A stretch of 10,534 nucleotides of DNA from an uncultured Eisenbergiella sp. (GCA_947626725.1 CANQTI010000051.1:1-10534); one strand, 5' to 3'; positions 1-6,964 are shown, numbered from the stretch's first letter. The notes: generated by a model from the letters alone, not told the origin. Program-made: numbers and translations.

Positions 1-2
1 GT

Positions 3-1367
3 TCACTCCTCTTTGCGCCGCACCACCTCTCCGTCCTCAAATTCCTTTGTGCTGCCCACGATCAGCTCATCCTCCGCGCTCACCGCGCCGGACGAAATGG
101 CGGCCAGCGTTTCGTTCTGGTCCAGTACCTCCACCATGCGTTTTTCCGCCACCGGCTCCATGCCCAGAATAGTAGGCCGCTCGGTCATCACATAGACGAA
201 GCTGCTCATGTTCGCATCCGTATGCAGGGCGGCCAGCGGAATGCAGCAGTCATAAACCTCCGACTGCAGAGTCAGCGAAAACGTCCCATTCTGCCCGATT
301 GTGCCCTTTCCCTCCGGCAGGCGGCAAACGGCCCGATAGCTGCCCGGCATGCTCTCAACCGCCTCCAGATAATCCACCGTCAGCTTCAATTCCCCTCCGC
401 GCTGCGTGCCGGAAAGCGCAACTTCCACCGTCTCTCCCGGATCCACATACTTTTTCTCCTCCTGCTCCAGAACTGCGGTAAAAAACAGCGGCTGGGTCAA
501 ATCCGCCATCAAAACAGCCGCGCCGTCCGGCGTCCTTTCGCCGACAGAAACGCGAATCTGCGTGATGACGCCGTCCCTGTCGGAGACAACAATCCCCTTC
601 TCCTCTTTGATCTTCTGCAGCTTCTCCTGCTCCTGACGCAGTGCGGCCAGCGTCATCCGCGCACTCCCCAGCGCTGCGTCCGTAGGCAGCTGAGACAGCG
701 CATCCTCCAAATCGCGCTGTGCCGTAAGCAGTGCCTCCTCCTTCGCGTTCTGCGCATCCTCCCTGGCCCGCTCCGCCGCCTTTACAGCCTCCTGCTGTGC
801 CTTCCATTCGCTTTCCCAAACGGAATAGGCCGGGTCTTCCTCCCCATTTTCCGGCATCTCTGCTTCCAGATTCCGCAAATCCCGTTTCGCCTCTTCCTCA
901 TCCTCAATGGCCCGCTGCAGGGTCAGCTCGGAATCCGCCATCACATCCAGCATATCCTGCCCGGCCCGCAGCATCGTTTCATTTTTCTGCGCCGCGCTCA
1001 GATTCACATTATTCTGCAGCGTGGCCACCTGGAGCCGCTGCATTTCAATCTCCCGATTTCCCTCCGCAAGCTGTTCCTCCAGATCCTCTAAATCCAGTTC
1101 AAACAGCGGCTGTCCTTCCGCCACAGTATCGCCCGGCAGGACAAAAATCTCCTTCACCTTCAGGCCCGCCAGCGCATCCACCGCCGCCTCCCTGCTCTGC
1201 TGTACGCTGCCGTTTACCTCCACCCGATGAGAGATGGCGGATCGTTTCGCCTTTTCCAGCGTTACCTGCGGCAGACTCGTCGCATAAATTCCACGGGACA
1301 AAAGCGTCCCGAACAGCATAAAAAGGAAAAAGATCCCCAACCCCGCCAACACTTTTTTGGTATTCAC
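3..1367 (-). CDS. HlyD/RND-type membrane-fusion (periplasmic adaptor-like) protein
   Basis: This is a 454-residue membrane-anchored adaptor of the HlyD/AcrA family. In Gram-positives such proteins usually partner an ABC exporter and act on the outer face of the membrane. Seen: a short basic N-terminus and one hydrophobic anchor (about residues 6-24, no lipobox cysteine). A first lipoyl-like half follows at about 45-92, with the hallmark V-K-E-I-F-V-L-P-G-D-T-V. Then comes a long Glu/Lys/Gln-rich coiled coil (about 96-256), a second lipoyl half (about 257-292, S-D-R-D-G-V-I-T-Q-I), and beta-barrel-like sequence to the end. The start codon is GTG, preceded by GAGGG 4 nt upstream and 7 nt after the MalG-like stop, so it is co-transcribed with the permeases. 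Its last codons (AAAGAGGAG) could serve as the SD of a gene lying beyond position 1. The transported substrate is unknown. Pairing with sugar-type importer permeases is unusual. Confidence 0.85.
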   Translation of the reverse strand: MNTKKVLAGLGIFFLFMLFGTLLSRGIYATSLPQVTLEKAKRSAISHRVEVNGSVQQSREAAVDALAGLKVKEIFVLPGDTVAEGQPLFELDLEDLEEQLAEGNREIEMQRLQVATLQNNVNLSAAQKNETMLRAGQDMLDVMADSELTLQRAIEDEEEAKRDLRNLEAEMPENGEEDPAYSVWESEWKAQQEAVKAAERAREDAQNAKEEALLTAQRDLEDALSQLPTDAALGSARMTLAALRQEQEKLQKIKEEKGIVVSDRDGVITQIRVSVGERTPDGAAVLMADLTQPLFFTAVLEQEEKKYVDPGETVEVALSGTQRGGELKLTVDYLEAVESMPGSYRAVCRLPEGKGTIGQNGTFSLTLQSEVYDCCIPLAALHTDANMSSFVYVMTERPTILGMEPVAEKRMVEVLDQNETLAAISSGAVSAEDELIVGSTKEFEDGEVVRRKEE

Positions 1368-1374
1368 GTTTCCC

Positions 1375-2262
1375 TCACTCCTTTAACGCCGAGGCCACAA
1401 TACCCCGTTCCAGATAATCGCGTCCCAGCAGAAAAACAAACAGTGCCGGGATCAGAATGATCACAGATGCCGCAAACGCGGTTCCCTCCTGTCCTTCCAG
1501 ATCGGAAGGCAAATACAAAGACAGCGGCCACAGCGTTTTGGTCCGCAGAAAAGCCAACGGCTGCTCGATCATGTTCCAGTATTCCAAAAAGCCCAGCACG
1601 CCCGCCGCCAAAATACCGCCGGAGGCCAGGGGCAGCCCGATCCGGACGAACAGCGTAAATTCCCCGGCCCCGTCTATGCGGGCCGCCTCCAGAAGCCCGG
1701 CCGGAATCTCTCGAAAGCTCCGGTACGTCAGGAAAACAGGAAACGTGGAAAAGGCCGCGGGAAGGATCAGCGCCCAGTGGGTGTCCATGAGCCCCAGTCC
1801 CGCCAGCACCAGATATTGGGAAAGCATCGTCACCTGAAAGGGCATCAGCATCAGCACGATATAGACGATAAACAGCGCCCGGCTGAATCGAAACCGATAG
1901 ACGGCGAAGGCCCAGGCGGACGGCACCGCCAACAGAAGCTGCAGCCCCAAAATGAAGCCAACGATCTTCACCGAATTCCAGAACACCGTAAAAAACTGGG
2001 GCGAATACAGCAGCAGCTTTCCGTAATGTGCCAGGGTCGGATAATCCGGGAAAAACTTCCAACGAATATAGCCCTCCGCCTCCCCCGACAGCGGCGCGAA
2101 CGCGTCCGACAGCTCCAGGCCGCTCATGAGGGACCCGGACAGAAGCAGCAGCACCGGCATCAGCATCAAAAGTGCCGGGAGCGCCAAAAGAAGGGCCCGA
2201 ACCAGCCCGCAGAAAAAGCGCCAGGATCTGCGCCATATTTTCCGACATGCTTTCTTTCGCAT
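1375..2262 (-). CDS. ABC transporter permease, MalG-like (carbohydrate uptake type 1 family)
   Basis: Membrane-spanning subunit of a binding-protein-dependent importer, 295 residues, within the usual 270-300. Seen: a basic N-terminus, a first membrane helix (about 22-45), a long extracytoplasmic loop with the aromatic W-K-F-F-P-D-Y-P-T-L motif (about 68-77), further helices, and the EAA loop E-A-A-R-I-D-G-A-G (about 192-200) that docks the ATPase. The end R-D-Y-L-E-R-G-I-V-A-S-A-L-K-E is close to the family's usual G-L-x-x-G-A-V-K-G/E. The reading frame stays open upstream to 2355, but the start is placed at 2262 because GGAGGGAAA precedes that ATG at ideal spacing and the upstream 31 codons lie wholly inside the repeat element. 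It lies 130 nt downstream of the MalF-like gene, much wider than normal for such pairs because the repeat element fills the gap. The solute is likely a sugar or oligosaccharide, but it is not determined. Confidence 0.9.
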   Translation of the reverse strand: MRKKACRKIWRRSWRFFCGLVRALLLALPALLMLMPVLLLLSGSLMSGLELSDAFAPLSGEAEGYIRWKFFPDYPTLAHYGKLLLYSPQFFTVFWNSVKIVGFILGLQLLLAVPSAWAFAVYRFRFSRALFIVYIVLMLMPFQVTMLSQYLVLAGLGLMDTHWALILPAAFSTFPVFLTYRSFREIPAGLLEAARIDGAGEFTLFVRIGLPLASGGILAAGVLGFLEYWNMIEQPLAFLRTKTLWPLSLYLPSDLEGQEGTAFAASVIILIPALFVFLLGRDYLERGIVASALKE

Positions 2263-2266
2263 TTTC

Positions 2267-2366
2267 CCTCCATTCCGCGGACGCATACGAACCGGTACGC
2301 GCGCCGGATCTTCTCTCCGGCACCGCGATCCTGCGTTTTGCGACGCCCGCAGCACATAACGCGGAT
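2267..2366 (-). repeat. Dispersed structured element, copy B (upstream of the MalG-like gene)
   Basis: Read on the minus strand from 2366 to 2267, this 100-nt stretch aligns with 9289-9381 on the plus strand. By eye, 33 of 38 bases match in the 5' block and 31 of 39 in the 3' block; nearly all differences are transitions. It shows the same hairpins as copy A. An AU/GU-adjusted hairpin encloses the shared loop GCGGGCGT. A long stem (2327-2298) carries the same bulged G as copy A, plus three extra apical pairs. It ends in AATGGAGG, whose GGAGG is the SD of the MalG-like gene. The outer pairing CCGCG/CGCGG is kept, but the CCTCC arm that would mask the SD is missing (TTTTCA instead). It may be a cis-regulatory RNA or a MITE/REP-like mobile repeat. 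That the two copies are homologous is directly visible; the function is inference. Confidence 0.8.
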
Positions 2367-2398
2367 TGAAAACAAACCGCCCGGGCCTATTTTCAATC
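2364..2398 (-). other. Hairpin across the stop codon of the MalF-like gene
   Basis: A 9-bp perfect inverted repeat, GATTGAAAA / TTTTCAATC, with a 17-nt GC-rich loop, spans the TGA stop of the MalF-like gene and abuts the 5' end of repeat copy B. There is no T-run after it, so it is not a convincing intrinsic terminator. It could protect the upstream mRNA end or be the scar of the element's arrival. An analogous hairpin (ATAAGCC/GGCTTAT) lies just upstream of copy A. Confidence 0.45.
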
Positions 2399-3229
2399 GG
2401 AATCCTCCCGCAGACAGAGCGCCGAAAACAACAGGATAAAAATCAGGAGCACTCCTGCCATACAGACGGCGGCCGCAGCCATTTTATCCACATCCAGAGA
2501 AGCGAACCAGTTATTGAACAGATGGGACAGCAGGTAAATGCTTTCCTGCGGATAGGGACCTGCCACCAGATAGGCCTCCCGAAAAGCCTTGAACGTATTC
2601 AGAAAAGAAAGCACGGCGATGGTGAAAAAAGCGTCCTTCGTCTGAGGAAGAATAATGGACCTCCAAAGCCGGACCGTTCCCGCGCCGTCCGCCCGCGCCG
2701 CCTCCATCGTATCCGCAGGAACCGCATGAATCCCCGCCAACCACAGGATCACCGTATATCCCAGATTTTTCCACACATAGCTGAACACCAGCACCCAAAA
2801 GGACCAGCCAGTCTCCATGAAATCAATGGATGTTCCCAGGGCCAGGTTCAGAAAACCGCCCTTTGAAAACACCATTCTCCAGACAATGGCCGCGGTGGCT
2901 GCGGGCATCGCCATCGGCAGAAGGAACACAGACTTCCAAAGCTGCACTTCTTTTAACCCGGAGAGCAGCATCGCCACAAACAGCCCCAGGGCCAACAGCA
3001 GGGGAAGGCTGACTGCAGTGAACCGTACGGTATTTTTCACCGCCAGTCGGAACGCTTCATTGGCGAACACCCGCCTGTAATTGGAAAACCCCACATACTG
3101 CTCCGTCACCGCCGTGACAAAAGAACGCCTGATCACATCTGAAAACGGAACCAGCACGAGTGCACACACTCCGGCAAATCCGGGCAGCAAAAAAAGAGCA
3201 AAGCTTCTCCATTCCTTTCTTCTTCTCAT
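2393..3229 (-). CDS. ABC transporter permease, MalF-like (carbohydrate uptake type 1 family)
   Basis: First gene of the transporter unit: a 278-residue inner-membrane permease of the MalF/UgpA type. Seen: a basic N-terminus M-R-R-R-K, hydrophobic helices at about 10-30, 66-90, 98-118, 142-165, 200-215 and 252-272, the loop Y-V-G-F-S-N-Y-R-R-V-F after helix 1 that is typical of sugar permeases, and an EAA motif E-A-A-R-A-D-G-A-G (about 176-184) followed by I-I-L-P-Q. It lacks the long MalF-specific P2 domain, as is usual in Firmicutes. The start ATG at 3229 has AGGGAG 7 nt upstream. It lies just after the prfA terminator with a possible promoter between. It should heterodimerise with the MalG-like product. 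The binding protein and ATPase are not in the window; type-1 sugar importers in Firmicutes often borrow a shared MsmK-type ATPase. The substrate is not identified. Confidence 0.9.
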   Translation of the reverse strand: MRRRKEWRSFALFLLPGFAGVCALVLVPFSDVIRRSFVTAVTEQYVGFSNYRRVFANEAFRLAVKNTVRFTAVSLPLLLALGLFVAMLLSGLKEVQLWKSVFLLPMAMPAATAAIVWRMVFSKGGFLNLALGTSIDFMETGWSFWVLVFSYVWKNLGYTVILWLAGIHAVPADTMEAARADGAGTVRLWRSIILPQTKDAFFTIAVLSFLNTFKAFREAYLVAGPYPQESIYLLSHLFNNWFASLDVDKMAAAAVCMAGVLLIFILLFSALCLREDSD

Positions 3230-3262
3230 GAACCGTCTCCCTGTCTGATACGTTTGGAAAGG

Positions 3263-3268
3263 ATTGTA
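3263..3268 (-). promoter_or_regulatory. Possible -10 box for the permease unit
   Basis: On the minus strand TACAAT lies 34 nt upstream of the MalF-like ATG and just downstream of the prfA terminator. No good -35 hexamer is found 16-18 nt further upstream, so this is a weak prediction that rests mainly on position. Confidence 0.3.
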
Positions 3269-3298
3269 ACGCCTGAATCTCTAACTTTGCTCTAATCG

Positions 3299-3331
3299 AA
3301 AAAGGCCCTTCCGCCTTTACTGCCGGAAGGG
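3299..3331 (-). terminator. Rho-independent terminator after prfA
   Basis: Minus strand: an 8-bp perfect GC-rich stem CCCTTCCG / CGGAAGGG with a 10-nt loop, followed by CC and five T. It starts 14 nt beyond the prfA stop codon and separates the translation-factor cluster from the ABC transporter unit. Confidence 0.9.
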
Positions 3332-3345
3332 TCCCATCTTTCTGT

Positions 3346-4416
3346 TTATGCATTCATCTTTGCCAGCTTCGCGGCCTGATCTGCCGCCGTCAGGCTGTCA
3401 ATGAGCTCCTGCAGATCTCCGTCCATTACGGAATCGATCTTATACAGCGTCAGCTTGATGCGGTGATCCGTAACGCGCCCCTGCGGGAAATTATAAGTCC
3501 GGATCTTCTCGGAACGGTCCCCCGTTCCTACCTGGCTGCGCCTGAGTTCCGCCTCTTCATCATGCCGTTTCTGCTGTTCCAGATCATACAGCTTGGCCCG
3601 CAGCACCTTCAGCGCCTTATCCTTGTTCTTCAGCTGACTCTTTTCATCCTGGCAGGAAATGACGATCCCCGTAGGGATATGCGTCAGCCGGACCGCGGAA
3701 TCCGTGGTATTGACGCATTGCCCGCCGTTTCCGGAAGCGCGGAACACATCAAAACGGCAGTCATTCATATCGATCTCTACAGCGAAATCCTCCACCTCCG
3801 GCATGATGGCCACCGTGATGGTAGACGTATGAATCCTTCCGCCGCTCTCCGTTTCCGGCACGCGCTGTACCCGGTGTACGCCGCTCTCATATTTCAGACG
3901 GGAATAGGCCCCCTGTCCTGTAATCATGAAACTGACATATTTCATGCCGCCGATCCCGATCTCTTCCACATCCATGGTTTCCACACGCCAGCGCTGCCGC
4001 TCCGCATAGCGAACGTAAAGCCGATACATTTCCGCCGCAAACAGTGCCGCCTCGTCCCCTCCTGCCCCGGCTCGAATCTCCACAATGACGTTTTTTTCGT
4101 CATTCGGATCCTTCGGGAGAAGCAGAACCTTCATTTCCGTTTCCAGTTCCCGAACGCGGTTTCTGGCCTCTGCCAGTTCTTCCTTCAGAAGCTCCCGCAT
4201 TTCCTCATCTTTTTCTCCCTCCAGCATGGCGAGGCTGTCTTGAATATCCCGATTTCGCTTTTTATATTCCCGATAGGCCTCCACGATCGGGGTCAGGTCG
4301 CTCTGCTCTTTCATGAGCCTGCGCAGCCGGTCCGGATTCGCGGTCACTGTTGGTTCCCCCAGTTCTTCCACGATTTCTTCATAGCGGATCAGCAGATCCT
4401 CCAGCCTGTCAAACAT
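3346..4416 (-). CDS. prfA: Peptide chain release factor 1
   Basis: RF1 recognises UAA and UAG in the ribosomal A site and triggers peptidyl-tRNA hydrolysis. Its 356 residues are the normal full length. Seen: the N-terminal helical domain (about 1-100), the class-I release factor core with E-I-R-A-G-A-G-G-D-E-A (about 113-123), the codon-recognition P-x-T tripeptide as P-E-T (187-189) inside R-V-P-E-T-E-S-G-G-R-I-H-T-S, and the catalytic G-G-Q (231-233). The P-x-T, rather than S-P-F, identifies RF1 instead of RF2. The glutamine of GGQ is the substrate of PrmC, encoded immediately upstream. The ATG overlaps the prmC stop by 8 nt (ATGTTTGA), and its SD GGAGG lies within the last prmC codons, so the two are translationally coupled. 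A strong terminator follows. Confidence 0.98.
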   Translation of the reverse strand: MFDRLEDLLIRYEEIVEELGEPTVTANPDRLRRLMKEQSDLTPIVEAYREYKKRNRDIQDSLAMLEGEKDEEMRELLKEELAEARNRVRELETEMKVLLLPKDPNDEKNVIVEIRAGAGGDEAALFAAEMYRLYVRYAERQRWRVETMDVEEIGIGGMKYVSFMITGQGAYSRLKYESGVHRVQRVPETESGGRIHTSTITVAIMPEVEDFAVEIDMNDCRFDVFRASGNGGQCVNTTDSAVRLTHIPTGIVISCQDEKSQLKNKDKALKVLRAKLYDLEQQKRHDEEAELRRSQVGTGDRSEKIRTYNFPQGRVTDHRIKLTLYKIDSVMDGDLQELIDSLTAADQAAKLAKMNA

Positions 4417-5257
4417 AATTTCCTCCGTAAAAACAGCCGTACACCACTCGATCCAATCCCGCCAGGTCCTGTACCGCCGTCACATCCTGATATCCGGCCT
4501 CTTTCATCAGCCGTACCACGCTTTCTCTTTGATCATAACCGATCTCCAGAAAAAGCATACCGCCCCCGCAAAGATATTTTTTTGCTTCCGGGACGATCCT
4601 TCTGTAAAAATACAGTCCGTCCGCATGACCGTCTAACGCCGATGACGGCTCATGCAGACGCACCTCTTCCATCAGCGTTCCGATCACATCCGTACGAATA
4701 TAAGGCGGATTGGACACGATGATCTCATATGTTCCTTCTATGTTTTCAAACAGGTCGCTGCACACGAACCGGGCTTTAGGCTCTCCCAGCCTGGCGGCAT
4801 TTTCCTTTGCTACCTCCAGCGCCGCTTCGGAAATATCCGATCCCGTTCCCGTACAGCCGTTGGAATAATGCAAAAGGCTTAACAGAATACAGCCGGAACC
4901 GGTGCACAGATCCAGAATCCGAAATCCGTCGTGGAGCTGTTTCATGACTTCCTCCACCAGCGTTTCCGTATCCTGCCGGGGGATCAACACCTTCTCATTT
5001 ACACAAAAATCCAGGCCCATAAACCCCTGTACGCCGGTCAGATATGCCAGCGGCACGTGCGCACTCCGCTTTTTAATCAGCTCTCTATATCTCTCCGCCT
5101 GTTCCTCCTGCGCCATCCGGTCCGGATATGCCAGCAGCACGCTGTGCCCAACCTGACAGCAAAATTCCAGCAGCAGCCTGGCGTCCAGACCGGCCTCTTC
5201 TATTCCGGCAGCCAAAAGGGTGCGCTTTCCCCACTCACAGAGTGCACCGAAAGTCAT
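4409..5257 (-). CDS. prmC: Release factor glutamine N5-methyltransferase
   Basis: PrmC (HemK) uses S-adenosylmethionine to methylate the glutamine of the release-factor GGQ motif, raising termination efficiency. Its 282 residues match the family. Seen: an N-terminal helical substrate-binding domain (about 1-85) with P-L-A-Y-L-T-G (69-75), then I-P-R-Q-D-T-E-T-L-V-E (92-102). The SAM-binding motif I is L-D-L-C-T-G-S-G-C-I (115-124), with the acidic residue in G-S-D-I-S, and the catalytic N-P-P-Y (183-186) is of the class that methylates planar amides. The ATG overlaps the stop of the DUF1385 gene (ATGA), with GGAG 7 nt upstream, and the 3' end overlaps prfA. Enzyme and substrate are therefore made from one message. 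Confidence 0.97.
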   Translation of the reverse strand: MTFGALCEWGKRTLLAAGIEEAGLDARLLLEFCCQVGHSVLLAYPDRMAQEEQAERYRELIKKRSAHVPLAYLTGVQGFMGLDFCVNEKVLIPRQDTETLVEEVMKQLHDGFRILDLCTGSGCILLSLLHYSNGCTGTGSDISEAALEVAKENAARLGEPKARFVCSDLFENIEGTYEIIVSNPPYIRTDVIGTLMEEVRLHEPSSALDGHADGLYFYRRIVPEAKKYLCGGGMLFLEIGYDQRESVVRLMKEAGYQDVTAVQDLAGLDRVVYGCFYGGNYV

Positions 5258-6528
5258 GACTTTTCTCCGTCAGAGCCGAAATCCGATGTCTCCGCCTGCT
5301 GCCCGGTTTCGTCTTTCGGGATCCGCTCTGTCTGGCGAAGGGAATCCTCCGTCTGCCGCGCGAGCTCTTCCGCGGGCAGCCGTCCTGTCTGAGGGAGAAG
5401 CTCATCCTGCTGCAGGATTTCTTCCACAGGAATCCGCCCTGTCTGACGAACGGCATCCCTGGCCGCCCTCAATCTTTCAGAAGCTTTCTGCATGGCATCG
5501 TCCATCTCCTGACGGGCTTCCCGCATCTGATCCTCCGTTTGCCGGGCGCCGCTCTTTCCGTCCTTCTTCTGCTGTTTCCAGGCCTCTACGTCATACCCGA
5601 ATTCTTCTTTCAAAAAGGTCTTCCAGTCAAAAACCGCTTCCACGGACGCAATGGCCACCTCGATCATATCGTCATCCGGTTCCCGTGTGGTCAGCCGCTG
5701 CAAAAGCATGCCGGGCGCTGAAACGACGCGCACCAGAATATTATCGGATCTGCCCGCAAGACGAATGATCTCATAGGAGATGCCGGCAATCACCGGAATC
5801 AGCGCCAGCCGGATCAGAAGGCGCTGTATCGGATCGGATACCCGTATGAACATGAAAAGGATCACGCTGACCAACATGACAAAAAGCAAAAAACTGGTAC
5901 CGCAGCGCCGGTGCTGCCTGGAACTTTTGCGCACATTTTTTACCGTGAGCTCCCGTCCCCTCTCCAGACAGTTGATGCACTTATGCTCCGCGCCGTGATA
6001 CATATAAACGCGGCGAATATCCTTCATCGCCGAGATGGCAAGCACATATCCCAAAAAGATCAGAATGCGCAAAATCCCTTCCAGAATCGTCAAAAGTGAA
6101 GCGTTGCGGACATAGGAAGAGAACAGCGTGCTGATAAAATACGGCAGCACAATGAAGATTCCCACCGCCATCAACAGCGAGAATACCACCGTCAGTCCCG
6201 TCATGAGCCGTTCCGAAAGCGCACGCGTCTTCGCAGAACCCTTTTCTTCCGTCTCCGGCTCTTCTTCATAAAACTCCGCTGACCAGGTCAGCGTCCGCAT
6301 TCCCAGCACAAGAGAATCCACAAAATTAAAAATACCCCGGACAAAAGGGACCTTTGCCATCGCCTTTTGTCCCCAGATGCCGGCATACGCTTCTTTCTTC
6401 ACTTCAATGGCACCGTCCGGCTTTCTCACCGCCACCGCATATCGGTCCCCGTTTTTCATCATCACACCTTCCAGCACCGCCTGTCCCCCGATGCCGGAAT
6501 AGTGTTTTTTCTTTTTTTTCTCAGCCAT
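5254..6528 (-). CDS. DUF1385 (YqhQ-like) integral membrane protein with repeat tail
   Basis: The family has no firmly established biochemical role; some databases call it a putative metal-dependent enzyme. Seen: a Lys-rich start (K4-K8), the family signature G-I-G-G-Q-A-V-L-E-G-V-M-M (12-24), hydrophobic segments at about 108-130, 150-168, 211-229 and 238-256, and the invariant H-G-A-E-H-K (178-183) followed by C-I-N-C and later H-R-R-C-G-T-S-F (206-213). These His/Cys/Glu residues are candidates for metal or ligand binding. B. subtilis YqhQ is about 320 residues, so roughly the last 105 residues are an extension. That tail is Gln/Arg/Glu-rich and contains three 18-19-residue repeats of the form x-Q-T-x-R-x-P (from 361, 379 and 398). 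The SD before the ATG is weak (GGGG about 10 nt upstream). Its place between rpmE and prmC is conserved in clostridia, which suggests but does not prove a link to translation. Confidence 0.92.
   Translation of the reverse strand: MAEKKKKKHYSGIGGQAVLEGVMMKNGDRYAVAVRKPDGAIEVKKEAYAGIWGQKAMAKVPFVRGIFNFVDSLVLGMRTLTWSAEFYEEEPETEEKGSAKTRALSERLMTGLTVVFSLLMAVGIFIVLPYFISTLFSSYVRNASLLTILEGILRILIFLGYVLAISAMKDIRRVYMYHGAEHKCINCLERGRELTVKNVRKSSRQHRRCGTSFLLFVMLVSVILFMFIRVSDPIQRLLIRLALIPVIAGISYEIIRLAGRSDNILVRVVSAPGMLLQRLTTREPDDDMIEVAIASVEAVFDWKTFLKEEFGYDVEAWKQQKKDGKSGARQTEDQMREARQEMDDAMQKASERLRAARDAVRQTGRIPVEEILQQDELLPQTGRLPAEELARQTEDSLRQTERIPKDETGQQAETSDFGSDGEKS
5320..5460 (-). repeat. Degenerate tandem repeat in the 3' part of the DUF1385 gene
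   Basis: Three in-frame units of 54-57 bp, each containing a variant of CCTGTCTG on the plus strand (near 5325, 5381 and 5436), encode R-Q-T-G-R-I-P-V-E-E, P-Q-T-G-R-L-P-A-E-E and R-Q-T-E-R-I-P-K-D-E. Spacing in whole codons and conserved residues show the repeat is kept at the protein level. Copy number probably varies among strains. Confidence 0.7.
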
Positions 6529-6578
6529 TTTCAGATTGCCCCAAACACGGACTTTGTTTCCGCTGTATCCTCATTTAC

Positions 6579-6615
6579 AAAATAAGGTTGAGATCTGTAA
6601 AAAACCTCAACCTTA
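6579..6615 (-). terminator. Terminator-like hairpin after rpmE
   Basis: Minus strand: a perfect 10-bp stem TAAGGTTGAG / CTCAACCTTA with a 13-nt loop, followed by TTTTG, beginning 8 nt after the rpmE stop. The stem is only moderately GC-rich and the T-run is short, so it may be a partial terminator that lowers read-through into the DUF1385-prmC-prfA genes, which show no clear promoter of their own. Confidence 0.75.
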
Positions 6616-6623
6616 CGCATCCC

Positions 6624-6830
6624 TTATTTGTTTACCACACCGTATTTCCGATTGAACTTATCGATACGCCCGCGGGCCTGAGCCGCTTTCTGCTGACCGG
6701 TGTAGAATGAATGGCATTTGGAACACACCTCTACGTGTATCTCCTTCTTGGTTGAACCTGTCACGAAGGTATTTCCGCAGTTGCATGTCACAGTCGCCTG
6801 GTAGTAATTAGGATGGATCCCTGCTTTCAT
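6624..6830 (-). CDS. rpmE: 50S ribosomal protein L31 (zinc-binding type)
   Basis: Small protein of the large ribosomal subunit, bridging the subunits near the central protuberance. Its 68 residues are typical. Seen: M-K-x-G-I-H-P at the start and the zinc ligands C16-x-C18 and C36-x-x-C39 (T-C-N-C-G and V-C-S-K-C-H), making this the Zn-containing type rather than the Zn-independent paralogue. The Y-T-G-Q motif and the basic tail D-K-F-N-R-K-Y-G are also family features. The SD GAGG lies 9 nt before the ATG. It follows rho as in many Firmicutes, with its own promoter in the 134-nt gap and a hairpin terminator behind it. Confidence 0.98.
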   Translation of the reverse strand: MKAGIHPNYYQATVTCNCGNTFVTGSTKKEIHVEVCSKCHSFYTGQQKAAQARGRIDKFNRKYGVVNK

Positions 6831-6929
6831 GTCCTTTCACCTCGTTCTATATGCTTTTTCCTGCGCTTGTTTTCATCCACGTTGCCTTACGGCCATCGTT
6901 TGCGATTCGCCTCTGCAAACAGCTTTATC

Positions 6930-6958
6930 ATTGTATCACAGCTTTTGCGCGGATGCAA
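6930..6958 (-). promoter_or_regulatory. Probable sigma-A promoter of rpmE
   Basis: Minus strand: TTGCAT (6958-6953), a 17-nt spacer, then TACAAT (6935-6930) preceded by TGA, giving an extended -10 form TGATACAAT. It begins 7 nt past the rho stop codon and gives a leader of about 95 nt before rpmE. No terminator is seen between rho and this promoter, so read-through from rho is also likely. Confidence 0.65.
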
Positions 6959-6964
6959 GCCTTT

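Noticed and set aside
222..1091. Plus-strand frame of 289 codons rich in Leu, Arg and Gln
   Set aside because: It is the shadow of the coiled-coil region of the membrane-fusion protein on the other strand.
3463..4722. Plus-strand open frame of 419 codons across prfA and prmC
   Set aside because: It is antisense to two certain genes and its translation has no recognisable domain. It is an effect of codon bias.
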